Assembly: GCF_029278605.1 (NCBI RefSeq)
Contig: NZ_CP119574.1
Span: 186,001 to 250,000 of the forward strand
Origin: Cupriavidus sp. WKF15
GTDB taxonomy: Bacteria; Pseudomonadota; Gammaproteobacteria; Burkholderiales; Burkholderiaceae
Direction: 5' to 3'
DNA: 64,000 nucleotides
Position numbers and translations under genes: made by a program. The number at the start of each line of letters is the position of its first letter. Position 1 is the stretch's first letter. The notes under the pieces were generated by a model, which saw only the letters and a list, made by a program, of their open reading frames with translations, was not told the origin of the DNA and did no database searches. Below are positions 53,345 to 61,994 of this stretch, piece after piece.

Positions 53345-54328
53345 ATGGAAGCGCAGTTCAAGACACCCATTACCGACCTATTCGGCACGCGACTGCCGAT
53401 CGTTGCCGGCGGATTGCATTGGCTCGCCGACGCCAACTACGTCGCGGCCGCCGCACGTGCCGGCATCATTGGCTTCATCACCGCCGCGAGCTTCGCCAAT
53501 GGAGCGCAACTGAGGGCCGAGATCGAAAAATGCCGGGATCTGGCTGAGGACAGGCCCTTTGGAGTTAACATCTCGATGCTTCCAAAGCCGACATCTGACG
53601 AAAAAGTCGACGAGTACATCGATGAAATCATCGAAGGCGGTGTCCGGTTCGTAGAGACCTCCGGTCGCAGTCCGGAGGCATATCTTCCCCGCCTTCATGC
53701 AGCAGGCGTTAAAGTGATGCACAAAGCGCCATCGCTCAGGCACGCCAAGAAGGCGGAATCGCTCGGTGTCGACGCGGTGTCGATCGTCGGAGCTGAATGC
53801 GGAGGACACCCTGGTGTCGATTTGATTGGGAGCATGATTCAAGGCGCGCTCGCTGGGGCCGCGATAAGCATTCCGATCTTGCTTGGCGGCGGTATCGGCA
53901 CCGGCAGACAAGTCATGGCTGCATTGGCACTTGGCGTCGATGGCGTGACAATCGGCACTCGCTTCCTTGTCGCGGATGAAATCTGGGCGCACGGCAACTA
54001 TAAGGACTTGCTCATCACGCTGAAGGAAACCGACACCGCACTCATGATGCAGAGTGTTCGGAATACGGTGCGCGCCCTACGCAATACTACGACAAACATT
54101 GTCAATGATCTGGAGCGAACCCACGCCGGCGAGTTCAGCGTGCTACGCCCCCATGTCGCTGGGGCGTTAGGAAAACAAGCCTACCTGTCGGGAGATGCTT
54201 CCGCCGGCGCGCTGTCTCTGGGTCAAGCGGTGGCCTTTGCTGACCGCAGGGAACCTCTCGCAAGAATCGTTGAACGCATTGAAGCTGAGATGATCTCGAC
54301 AACAAATGCGCTATCTAAATTCCATTGA
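53345..54328 (+). CDS. Nitronate monooxygenase-family FMN enzyme
   Basis: The 327-residue protein has the TIM-barrel 2-nitropropane dioxygenase pattern: TRLPIVAGGLHWLADANYVA at the N-terminus, FGVNISML, the hallmark GAECGGHPGVD with the catalytic histidine, and ILLGGGIGTGRQVMAALALG with GTRFLVADE for FMN phosphate. Some members of this family are enoyl reductases or lyase-like enzymes on CoA esters, not nitro compounds. Being next to IclR and an acyl-CoA ligase favours a catabolic role. The HxlR gene starts within or just after its end. Confidence 0.88.
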   Translation: MEAQFKTPITDLFGTRLPIVAGGLHWLADANYVAAAARAGIIGFITAASFANGAQLRAEIEKCRDLAEDRPFGVNISMLPKPTSDEKVDEYIDEIIEGGVRFVETSGRSPEAYLPRLHAAGVKVMHKAPSLRHAKKAESLGVDAVSIVGAECGGHPGVDLIGSMIQGALAGAAISIPILLGGGIGTGRQVMAALALGVDGVTIGTRFLVADEIWAHGNYKDLLITLKETDTALMMQSVRNTVRALRNTTTNIVNDLERTHAGEFSVLRPHVAGALGKQAYLSGDASAGALSLGQAVAFADRREPLARIVERIEAEMISTTNALSKFH

Positions 54329-54335
54329 CCCCTCA

Positions 54336-54758
54336 ATGAGTGCAGATGCAGCCCCTGATACGGCAGACGTCTGCGGCAGACCAACACAGAAAGGCTCGGT
54401 CGACCAATGGGCGCCATATTCCCGATGTGCGATCGCGCGAGCAACGCTTGTGCTTCGCGAACGATGGTCGATTTTGATCGTTCGCGAGGCCGTCAATGGC
54501 AGCACCCGGTTTGATGAATTTGTAAAGAACCTTGGTATAGCGCCAAACATCCTTAGCGGTCGCTTAAAGGCATTGGTAGCCAACGGTGTGCTCACAAGGA
54601 AGAGCACTGCCTACGGCGGTCGGCAGGCCTATGTGCTAACCGACAAGGGCCACGCTCTACTGCCAGTCCTCGCCGCGCTAGAGTCCTGGGCTGACGCATG
54701 GCTGCCAATAGAGCAAGTCGCCGCCAGCCATTCATTGGGCGCATGCGCAATTGACTAA
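54336..54758 (+). CDS. HxlR-family winged-helix regulator
   Basis: The 140-residue protein has the MarR/HxlR winged helix: CAIARATLVLRERWSILIVR, GSTRFDEFVKNLGIAPNILS and RLKALVANGVLTRKSTAYGG, then an acidic helical C-terminus. The conserved leading cysteine is present. Start at MSADAAPD is a choice, because an earlier ATG overlaps the monooxygenase gene by 23 bases. It is probably co-transcribed with the monooxygenase. Confidence 0.87.
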   Translation: MSADAAPDTADVCGRPTQKGSVDQWAPYSRCAIARATLVLRERWSILIVREAVNGSTRFDEFVKNLGIAPNILSGRLKALVANGVLTRKSTAYGGRQAYVLTDKGHALLPVLAALESWADAWLPIEQVAASHSLGACAID

Positions 54759-55719
54759 CGCGCCTGCCTTCCACGGATGCGCTGACACACGTCCGACTCG
54801 ATAGCCTTTCATCTGATCGTATGAACTAACGGGCCGCATAGTGAATTCCGGTGCTGCAAATTTCTAAACGCTCATATGGGTGCCACGTTTGCTATCGGTA
54901 GCCCTCACTTTCGCACCGACTTGGATCGACGCCTCACTTTCGGCTCCCGCACACCGGTCGCGCCTGGATGCTCATATCCGAGCTTCTCCCTGAGCCGTGG
55001 AATGGCGAAATCAAGAAAAGCACGCAGCTTCAGTGGGATCTGGCCTTGGCCTGCATACATGATGCTCACTGGCACGGGAGACGGCTCGAATTCGTCAAGC
55101 AACTCTATCAGTTTGCGCGACTTCACCAGATCCTCGACTTGATACGATGCGACCTTTGCAATGCCGGCGCCCTCCACCGCAGCAACGACCGCCCCTTCCA
55201 CCGAGTTCAACACGAGCCGGGACGAGACCTGAACAGTATGTAGGGCGCCTTGGGAGCGAAATTGCCAGCTATTTCCAATCGCGTAGCCTTCGTACCCCAC
55301 GCAATCGTGCAAAAGAAGCTCTTCGGGCTTCTTGGGGACGCCACGCTTGCTCAGATAGTCCGGGCTGGCACACACCACCTCGCGTAGCGCCCCAATTGGC
55401 ATGCCGATGAGGCTGCTACTGGGCAGTTCTCCGATTCGTATCGCCACATCCACCCGTTCTTCCACAAGATTCACAAATCTGTCGGTCAGATGAGCCTTCA
55501 CACGGATCTGTGGAAAGGCGTGTAGGAATTCCACAATTACCGGCACTACGAGAATTCGTCCCATCACTGGCGGCATACTGATGACCAACTCCCCTTGCGG
55601 TGCGTGATATTCGCCGGATGCAGTGCGTTCGACTTCTGCGATCTCGTCAAGGATACGTCGGCACGACTCGGCATAACCGCGCCCGGCTTCGGTCATTGTC
55701 AACTTGCGATTGCCCCGCA

Positions 55720-55723
55720 CTAG
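55720..55723. repeat. Target-site duplication CTAG (left)
   Basis: CTAG directly before the left terminal repeat; the identical CTAG follows the right repeat at 56915-56918. Confidence 0.85.
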
Positions 55724-56914
55724 GGATGCTCTGCACAAACGCGAATCGAGTGTGCTTGGCCGTTTAACAGGAAGCTGAATGCGCCACGACGCCAACCTGT
55801 CAGCCCGGGGCGAAGCTGTCTGGCACGCGCGGAGCAGCACTCGCGGGCTACGCGCGAGGCATCGGCATGAGCCTGAAACGCGCTCATGCCTCAGCAGCCA
55901 GCAGTTTGCCGCGCGCCATCCACAAGTTGGACAGCGCGAACAAGGTCATGACTTGCGCGGTGTTCTTCCTCAGCCCTCGATAGCGGACCTTGGTGTAGCC
56001 GAACTGCCGCTTGATGACCCGGAACGGATGCTCGACCTTGGCCCGGATGCCCGCCTTGATTCGCTCGACTTGATCGACGAGCGCGCCAAGCGGTTTGCTT
56101 TGGTCCAGAACGCGACGTTTGCCTGGCTTCATCGCCACGTGCCAGTTCACGTCCGCCCGCGCGTCAGGACGCTTCTCCACGCCCTGATAACCCGCATCGC
56201 CAAACGCGTCGGTTTCCTCGCCATGCAGCAGGCTGTTGGCCTCAACCACGTCGTTGATGTTGCCAGCCGTGCCCCGCACCGTGTGCACCAGCCCGCTTTC
56301 GGCGTCCACGCCAATGTGCGCTTTCATGCCGAAATACCACTGGTTTCCTTTCTTACTCTGGTGCATCTCCGGGTCGCGTTCGCCCGACGCATTCTTGGTC
56401 GAACTCGGTGCGCTGATCAGCGTCGCGTCCACCACCGTGCCCGCGCGCAGCATCAATCCCTTGTCGCGAAGGATGTCGTTTACCAGCGCGAGAATCTGAG
56501 CGGCCAGCTTGTGCCTCTCCAGCAGGTGACGGAACCGCAGGATGGTGCTCTCGTCGGGCAGCCTCACCGTCCAGTTGTCCAGCCCGGCGAACTCCCGATA
56601 CAGCGGCACGTCGTGCAGCGCTTCTTCCATCGCCGGGTCCGACAGGCCGAACCATTGTTGAAGAAAGTGGATGCGCAGCATTGCCTCGACCGCGAACGGG
56701 GGACGGCCGCGCTTGCCCTCCGGGGCGTACGGAGCGATCAGCATCACCAGATCGGCCCACGGCACCACGCGGTTCATCTCGTCCAGAAATTCGCGCTTGC
56801 GGGTGCGCTTGGTCGACAAGTTCAGTCCAAGGTCAGTTTGCTTCATGCGCTACATGCTCGCTGGCTCGACGATTCATTGCAAGCACATCCGCCGGCTAAT
56901 TGTGCAGAGCATCC
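55724..56914. mobile_element. Complete IS5-family insertion sequence, 1191 bp
   Basis: Ends are perfect 15-bp inverted repeats, GGATGCTCTGCACAA at the left and TTGTGCAGAGCATCC at the right, flanked by the 4-base duplication CTAG. It contains one transposase gene on the minus strand. Perfect ends, an intact transposase and an exactly restorable target gene show that the insertion is recent. Confidence 0.92.
55884..56846 (-). CDS. IS5-family transposase
   Basis: The 320-residue DDE transposase begins with FLDEMNRVVPWADLVMLIAP and has the DDE blocks: Asp in VDATLISAPSSTKN, Asp in DAFGDAGYQGVEKRP, and Glu in VEHPFRVIKRQFGYTKVRYR. The C-terminus KNTAQVMTLFALSNLWMARG is typical of the family. The gene occupies almost the full length of the element and seems intact. 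The catalytic aspartates and glutamate are spaced as in other IS5 transposases. Confidence 0.95.
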   Translation of the reverse strand: MKQTDLGLNLSTKRTRKREFLDEMNRVVPWADLVMLIAPYAPEGKRGRPPFAVEAMLRIHFLQQWFGLSDPAMEEALHDVPLYREFAGLDNWTVRLPDESTILRFRHLLERHKLAAQILALVNDILRDKGLMLRAGTVVDATLISAPSSTKNASGERDPEMHQSKKGNQWYFGMKAHIGVDAESGLVHTVRGTAGNINDVVEANSLLHGEETDAFGDAGYQGVEKRPDARADVNWHVAMKPGKRRVLDQSKPLGALVDQVERIKAGIRAKVEHPFRVIKRQFGYTKVRYRGLRKNTAQVMTLFALSNLWMARGKLLAAEA

Positions 56915-56918
56915 CTAG
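56915..56918. repeat. Target-site duplication CTAG (right)
   Basis: CTAG directly after the right terminal repeat, a copy of the left duplication at 55720-55723. Confidence 0.85.
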
Positions 56919-57189
56919 CAACCGGATGCTGAGATGCTCCTCAAGCTCCAAAATTCGTCGGCTGACGGTAGCCAAGGGAATTCTAAGCTTGCGGCTGGCA
57001 GCCGAGAGACTCCCAGTATCGACTGTCGCCAACAAAATGGTCATTGCCTCGAGTCGGTCCACAGCCTTTCACCAGTGAGAAGGTAATTCCCGATTTTACC
57101 GGCTGTTCTGTTGAACACGAACAGCCTAAATTGTGACCATCTGCAGCGCGCACCGACGTAACCGACAACCTAGTGTATCGAAGGTCTAT

Positions 57190-57477
57190 ATGTCTTCCAC
57201 AGCACAGTATCTCCCTCGACATACCAGCCACCTGCTCGTCGAGCCCAACAGCGATTGCCTTTCCAAAGAGGGGAAGGAATGGTCTCGGATCAAACCCATC
57301 GCCCACCGAGTAGGCTGCTTGATCACCTTCGAATTTTCGAAAGTGCCGCGCGCGCCTCTCGTGCGTGGCGCGGCCACGCTTGCGTCGGAGATGACGCGTT
57401 CTGCTCACGAACTGAGCCGCGTGAAGCTATCCGACGTCATTCTGACCGCAGACAAGCAGGTCCCATCCCTGAATTGA
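57190..57477 (+). pseudogene. Isochorismatase-fold hydrolase with internal deletion
   Basis: The frame reads SSTAQYLPRHTSHLLVEPNS, then GKEWSRIKPIAHRVG, matching the N-terminus of the intact hydrolase at 61362 (LLLVDPYNDFLSEGGKVWPF). After a junction near residue 60 it matches that protein's C-terminus (ATLASEMTRSAHELSRVKLS against ATAAFRKEMMHSAHELNGPT). The middle, with the nucleophilic cysteine, is missing and the first catalytic Asp is Glu, so it is inactive. It may have led the operon formerly. Confidence 0.7.
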
Positions 57478-57487
57478 GGAGTCCAAC

Positions 57488-58759
57488 ATGAAGCGATTTT
57501 CTGCCGCGCTAATGATAGCGCTCGCATTCTCCGCATCCGTGCTCGCTGATACGCCTTCAAAAGGCGATGCGAAGCTCATTCGTCCCTTCCATGCGCACGT
57601 CTCCGACGCTGCCCTTGCGGACCTGCGCCACCGCATTGCAGCCACGCGTTGGCCGGATCAGGAAACGGTAACGGATAGCTCTCAAGGTGCGAAACTGGCG
57701 CCGCTACACGAGCTCGTTCAGTATTGGGGAACAAGCTATAACTGGCGGAAGGCGGAGGCCAAGCTTAATGCCTTGCCTCAGTATGTTACCAACATCGACG
57801 GGGTTGACATCCACTTCATCTGGGTGCGGTCCAAGCGTCCAAATGCGCTGCCGGTGATCCTGACGCACGGGTGGCCTGGATCTGTGCTCGAGTTCACCAA
57901 GGTCGTCGGCCCGCTCACCGACCCGACAGCATATGGTGGCAATGCCGCCGATGCCTTCGATGTCGTCATTCCATCCATTCCGGGGTACGGCTTCTCAGGC
58001 AAGCCCACTGGCACAGGATGGGATCCAGACCACATCGCTCGAGTCTGGGGAACGCTGATGCAGCGCCTCGGGTACACGCACTACGTTGCGCAGGGTGGCG
58101 ACTGGGGCGCTCTCATCACGACTGCCATGGCGCGGCAGGCGCTGCCAGGACTGGCAGGGATCCACCTCAATCTTCCGGCGACGATACCGCCTGACGTGGC
58201 CGCCGCACTCGCCACCGGTGGACCCGCACCAGCGGGACTTTCCGAAGCGGAGCGCGCGACCTTCGATGCGGTGCTGGCTTTCAGCAAGCAAGGCAACTCT
58301 GCGTACATCACGATGCTGGGTGCGCGTCCACAGACGATCGGATACGGCCTGACGGATTCTCCGGCCTTCCTTGCGGCGTTCATGCTTGGTCACCCTGGGT
58401 TCGCCGGATGGAAGTACGGTGTCAATTCCCAGCAGACGCCAACCAAAGACGAGGTGCTCGATGATTTCTCCCTGTACTGGCTGACAAACAGCGCGGCTTC
58501 TTCTGGTCGGCTCTATTGGGAAAACAAGGGAAAAAGCCCGCTCTTCGCTGCCGCACAAAGAACCAACGAGATCTCTCTGCCTGTGGCCGTCACCGTGTTT
58601 CCTGAGGACGTCTATCGTCCTCCGGAGACTTGGGCACGGCGCGCCTACCACAACCTGATTTACTTCCATGAAGCAGACAAGGGCGGCCACTTCGCGGCCT
58701 GGGAGCAGCCTAAGCTCTTTTCTGAGGAACTTCGCGCCGCTTACCGGTCACTGCGCTAG
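57488..58759 (+). CDS. Exported epoxide hydrolase (alpha/beta hydrolase with EHN domain)
   Basis: The 423-residue protein has a signal peptide (KRFSAALMIALAFSASVLA), the epoxide-hydrolase N-terminal domain (DLRHRIAATRWPDQETV, LVQYWGTSYNWRKAEAKLNA) and an alpha/beta-hydrolase core: oxyanion HGWPGSVLEF, nucleophile Asp in AQGGDWGALITT, and a late histidine in KGGHFAAWEQP. The tyrosines expected to polarise the epoxide lie in the cap. Export is unusual among catabolic members and implies periplasmic substrate processing. GGAG lies before the ATG. It leads a plus-strand operon with P460, hydratase and a second hydrolase. Confidence 0.88.
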   Translation: MKRFSAALMIALAFSASVLADTPSKGDAKLIRPFHAHVSDAALADLRHRIAATRWPDQETVTDSSQGAKLAPLHELVQYWGTSYNWRKAEAKLNALPQYVTNIDGVDIHFIWVRSKRPNALPVILTHGWPGSVLEFTKVVGPLTDPTAYGGNAADAFDVVIPSIPGYGFSGKPTGTGWDPDHIARVWGTLMQRLGYTHYVAQGGDWGALITTAMARQALPGLAGIHLNLPATIPPDVAAALATGGPAPAGLSEAERATFDAVLAFSKQGNSAYITMLGARPQTIGYGLTDSPAFLAAFMLGHPGFAGWKYGVNSQQTPTKDEVLDDFSLYWLTNSAASSGRLYWENKGKSPLFAAAQRTNEISLPVAVTVFPEDVYRPPETWARRAYHNLIYFHEADKGGHFAAWEQPKLFSEELRAAYRSLR

Positions 58760-58772
58760 GAGGCAATGGGCT

Positions 58773-59311
58773 ATGAAACATGTCTTTCTGACGTTGATGG
58801 CAACTGCCGTTGTAGCAGGCGGCGTCTGCTTGGCTCAGGCAGCCACGGACGGCGATATGAAGGCATCCAACTATATCTCCATTCCCACCGGCTACCGCAA
58901 CTGGACGTTGGTCTCCGTGGCACGCGAAGAAGGTACGCTGGACGATCTACGTGCCATCCTGGGCAACAGACAGCAATCCAAGCTCTGCAGAACAGCAAAT
59001 ATCCCGTACCGGACGGCGCCATCATCGCTCGGCTCGCATGGAATTATGACGCGCTAGAAGAAAGCGCCAAGGCCTTTGGCCAGCCCCAGAGCCATGTGGC
59101 CGGGCATCCAAAGAACGGCGTCCAATTTATGGTTAAGAACTCTGTGAAGTATGCGTCCACAGGGGGCTGGGGCTTTGCACAGTTCGACGCCGGAAAATCA
59201 CATAACACTGCTGACGCCCACGTTTGCTTTGCCTGCCACACAGCGGCAAAGACTCGCGACTTTGTCTTCAATCGTTTTGCACAAGACCTTCCAATTGGGA
59301 ACCATCCATGA
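58773..59311 (+). pseudogene. Cytochrome P460-family heme protein, frameshifted
   Basis: The gene starts with a signal peptide (KHVFLTLMATAVVAGGVCLA) and the P460 opening NYISIPTGYRNWTLVSVARE. At about 58965, after ILGN, the frame breaks. The correct continuation lies in another frame: TAIQALQNSKYPVPDGAIIA, RLAWNYDAL, VQFMVKNSVKYASTGGWGFA, and the heme-binding CFACH near the end. One lost base accounts for the change. P460 proteins are periplasmic c-type heme proteins with oxidase or detoxifying roles. If the base count is correct, the gene is off; a sequencing error is possible. Confidence 0.78.
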
Positions 59312-60126
59312 ATTTCGATACGCTCAACGTAAGCCGCGATGGTGCGGTTCTGTTCGTCGAGATCTCCGCGCCACCAATGAACTTGCTCGGACCTGAAATG
59401 GTCCGCGACCTAGTCACTCTGCTCCGCACCGCCGAGGCCGACGATGACATCAAGGTTCTCGTGTTCAAGAGTGCCGACCGCGACTATTTCATCTCCCATG
59501 TCGACGTGAAACAGGTTAAGGAATATCGCGAAGAGGCGGCGAAACTGACAGGTGAAGCATCGATAGGGCTGCTTTTCCGCCACCTGAGCAACAGTCGACT
59601 CGTCTCTATCGCACAGATCGAAGGACGGGTGCGCGGTGCGGGTAGCGAGTTCGTTCTAGCGTGCGATATGCGCTTCGCCGCGCGTGAGTCTGCGATCTTT
59701 AGCCAAATGGAGGCCGCTTTTGGCTTGCTTCCAGGTGGCGGCGCCGTGCAGTACCTCACCCGAATTATGGGTCGCGGACGGGCCCTTGAGGTGATGTTAG
59801 GGGCATTGGACTACAACGCGGAACTCGCCGAAGGGTATGGATGGATCAATCGCGCACTGCCTACTGCGGAACTCGACGCTTTTGTCTCGTCCCTTGCACG
59901 ACGGATTGCAAAATTCCCCGCAATCGGTCATACGGCCGTGAAAAATCGGGTAAATGACATCACGCTGGCGCCCATCGAAGATTTTCGCCACGACTCCGAC
60001 CTCTTCGGCGAGACCGTACGGCAGCCGGAAACACAACAGCGCATTGGCGCAGCGATGGCGCGAGGGTTTCAGTCGCGCGATGCGGAGCTGGAGCTGGCCC
60101 AGATGCTGGGTGGGCTTAACAATTGA
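59308..60126 (+). CDS. Enoyl-CoA hydratase/isomerase family protein
   Basis: The 272-residue crotonase-fold protein has RVRGAGSEFVLACDMRFAAR and IFSQMEAAFGLLPGGGAVQY, with both glutamate positions filled (in GSEFVL and QMEAAF). Its N-terminus is LNVSRDGAVLFVEISAPPMN. Start at MNFDTL overlaps the stop of the P460 gene in an ATGA arrangement; coupled translation would be lost if the P460 frame is truly broken. Role on a CoA ester is inferred from family; the pairing with exported enzymes is odd. Confidence 0.86.
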   Translation: MNFDTLNVSRDGAVLFVEISAPPMNLLGPEMVRDLVTLLRTAEADDDIKVLVFKSADRDYFISHVDVKQVKEYREEAAKLTGEASIGLLFRHLSNSRLVSIAQIEGRVRGAGSEFVLACDMRFAARESAIFSQMEAAFGLLPGGGAVQYLTRIMGRGRALEVMLGALDYNAELAEGYGWINRALPTAELDAFVSSLARRIAKFPAIGHTAVKNRVNDITLAPIEDFRHDSDLFGETVRQPETQQRIGAAMARGFQSRDAELELAQMLGGLNN

Positions 60127-60143
60127 CGAGCAGGAGAACACGG

Positions 60144-61037
60144 ATGTTTCAAAAGCAAGAAGTTCACTTCGCAGCCGAAGGCGGCATAGAGTTGTCGGCG
60201 TGGCTGTACTTGCCGGAACATTCCGGCCCCCCTCTGCCAGCTATTACCATGGCGCATGGCTTTGCGGGCACAAAGTACCACGGCATTGAACCTATGGCTG
60301 AAGCCTTCGCCGAAGCGGGTTTCGTAGTACTCCTTCACGATCATCGCAACTTTGGCGATAGTGGCGGCGAGCTTAGGCATGACATTAATCCCTGGCAGCA
60401 GATTACCGACTGGCGCCGTGCGATCTCCTATTTGCAGCAACGACCCGAAGTAGACGAGCATCGAATCGGTCTCTGGGGCACAAGTTTCGCCGGCGGGCAT
60501 GCAATCGTGCTCGGTGCAACGGACCGCCGCCTGAAGGCGGTGGTCGCACAGGTACCGACCATCGATGGTCATGCCGCTGGCCTGCGGCGCGTCGCTCCGG
60601 AAGCGGTCGCCGAACTCGAGGCGAGATTCTCGGCAGACGAAAATGCTCAGCTCAAAGGTGAACCGCCTGCGATGCAACAAATTGTCAGCGACGATGCGGC
60701 CCGGAATTCCTCGTACAAGGCCGCCGATGCCGTGAGCTTCTACCTTCGACCTGTGCCGGACGGTATCTGGGAGAACAAGGTCACACTGCGCTCGACACGG
60801 TGGGCCCGCATGTACGCGCCTGGCGAGTATGTCAAACGCGTATCCCCCACCCCGCTGATGATGGTCGTCGCGGAGCGCGACCATATCGCTGTGACGGACC
60901 TGGCGCTCGACGCATACGAACGGGCGTTGGAACCGAAGCGGCTCGTGATGCTAAAGGGAGGCCACTTTGATCCATATCTGGGTGAGTTTCTCAATGCGTC
61001 GCGCGCTGCCATTGACTGGTTCAATAGGCATCTCTAA
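60144..61037 (+). CDS. Alpha/beta hydrolase, dienelactone-hydrolase-like
   Basis: The 297-residue protein has the oxyanion segment ITMAHGFAGTKYHGIEPMAE, the nucleophile elbow GLWGTSFAGGHAIVLGATDR with Ser, LLHDHRNFGDSGG upstream of it, and a catalytic-His candidate in LKGGHFDPYLGEFL. It resembles the YcjY/acetyl-esterase group. GCAGGAG precedes the ATG by seven bases. It ends the epoxide-hydrolase operon. Cytoplasmic: no signal peptide is seen. Confidence 0.87.
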   Translation: MFQKQEVHFAAEGGIELSAWLYLPEHSGPPLPAITMAHGFAGTKYHGIEPMAEAFAEAGFVVLLHDHRNFGDSGGELRHDINPWQQITDWRRAISYLQQRPEVDEHRIGLWGTSFAGGHAIVLGATDRRLKAVVAQVPTIDGHAAGLRRVAPEAVAELEARFSADENAQLKGEPPAMQQIVSDDAARNSSYKAADAVSFYLRPVPDGIWENKVTLRSTRWARMYAPGEYVKRVSPTPLMMVVAERDHIAVTDLALDAYERALEPKRLVMLKGGHFDPYLGEFLNASRAAIDWFNRHL

Positions 61038-61361
61038 CGACTACTGGCCCTAGAACGCGGATGCTATGGACGTAGTCGCGACGGTCTTTGCTGTTGATCC
61101 GTCGTGACGGACAACGGCCGGCACACCGAATTCGGCAAAGAACGAAGGGACCGGCATAGCCTTGAAGCTTACGACCCACGTCATGAAGAGAGGGCTACCG
61201 TTTGTAGTGCCCGCCAAATAAGGGGAAGCCGACACCCGCCCAACCAGCACGAACGCGCCCAACCGTGCGGCGTGTTTTGGGTGTCTGCGCAAATTTCCGC
61301 AATCCATGCCGCGTCCTCACAAAAACACGCGCGGCTGCCACGCAATCAGGAGCAGTACAAC
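61038..61361. other. Intergenic region before the isochorismatase-fold gene
   Basis: About 320 bases. A minus-strand open frame (61307-61050) has some protein-like character (SPLFMTWVVSFKAMPVPSFF) but no family or ribosome site was recognised, so it is not called. Promoter elements for the gene at 61362 are not obvious. Confidence 0.3.
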
Positions 61362-61988
61362 ATGAGTCATTCTTCCTATCGCGCCGAATCGACGGCGCTC
61401 CTGTTGGTTGATCCTTATAACGACTTTCTATCAGAAGGCGGCAAGGTTTGGCCGTTTATCAAGGACATCGCCGAGGAAGTGGGACTACTGGATAATCTTC
61501 GCACCATCACGCGGGCGGTGCGGGCTGCCGGTATCCGGGTAGTCATCGTGCCCCATCGTCGCTGGCGCCCGGGCGATTACGAGTGTTGGTGCCACCCGAG
61601 TCCCAGCCAGCAAAAGATCATGCAGGGTCATCACTTTGCTGACGGCGAATGGGGCGGGGGATGGCATCCCGATTTCGCTCCGCAACCTGGCGACATCGTT
61701 GCAAATGAGCACTGGGGGTCGAGCGGCTTCGCCAATACCGACCTGGACTTCCAGTTGAAGCAACATGGCATTACGCATGTCGCAGTGGTGGGTCTACTGG
61801 CCAACACTTGTATCGAAGCCACTGCACGATACGCGCAGGAACTCGGCTACCACGTCACGCTAATAAAGGACGCCACGGCGGCGTTCCGGAAAGAGATGAT
61901 GCATTCCGCCCACGAACTGAACGGGCCGACTTTCGCGCACAGCATCGTCGATACCCGCGAGTTCATCGCTGCACTCCCGCAGGAATGA
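61362..61988 (+). CDS. Isochorismatase-fold cysteine hydrolase
   Basis: The 208-residue protein has the catalytic triad of the family: Asp in ALLLVDPYNDFLSEGG, a lysine/His-bearing middle, and the nucleophile cysteine in VVGLLANTCIEATARYAQEL. The strand GYHVTLIKDATAAFRKEMMH follows. Such enzymes hydrolyse amides, carbamates or enol ethers. CAGGAG lies nine bases before the ATG; the longer upstream frame is not protein-like. A deleted copy lies at 57190. It is followed at seven bases by the MFS gene, so the two form an operon. Confidence 0.9.
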   Translation: MSHSSYRAESTALLLVDPYNDFLSEGGKVWPFIKDIAEEVGLLDNLRTITRAVRAAGIRVVIVPHRRWRPGDYECWCHPSPSQQKIMQGHHFADGEWGGGWHPDFAPQPGDIVANEHWGSSGFANTDLDFQLKQHGITHVAVVGLLANTCIEATARYAQELGYHVTLIKDATAAFRKEMMHSAHELNGPTFAHSIVDTREFIAALPQE

Positions 61989-61994
61989 TTCGCC

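Larger units (their letters stand above)
54905..57062 (-). pseudogene. LysR-family regulator interrupted by an IS5-family element
   Basis: The N-terminal part (57062-56915) encodes MDRLEAMTILLATVDTGSLS and the helix-turn-helix RIPLATVSRRILELEEHLSI. The remainder (55723-54905) encodes VRGNRKLTMTEAGRGY and a full LysR effector domain. If the insertion and one CTAG copy are removed the reading frame joins perfectly as HLSIRLLVRGNRKL, with no residue lost. The gene was therefore intact until the transposition. The regulated genes may be the isochorismatase/epoxide hydrolase block to the right, divergent from it, now without their regulator. Confidence 0.9.

Noticed and set aside
55779..56918. 379-codon plus-strand open frame inside the IS element
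   Set aside because: Antisense to the transposase; a common shadow in IS5 elements without known product.
61050..61307. 85-codon minus-strand frame with some hydrophobic segments
   Set aside because: Protein-like in places but no start signal, no family recognised and no neighbours in the same direction; too weak to call.
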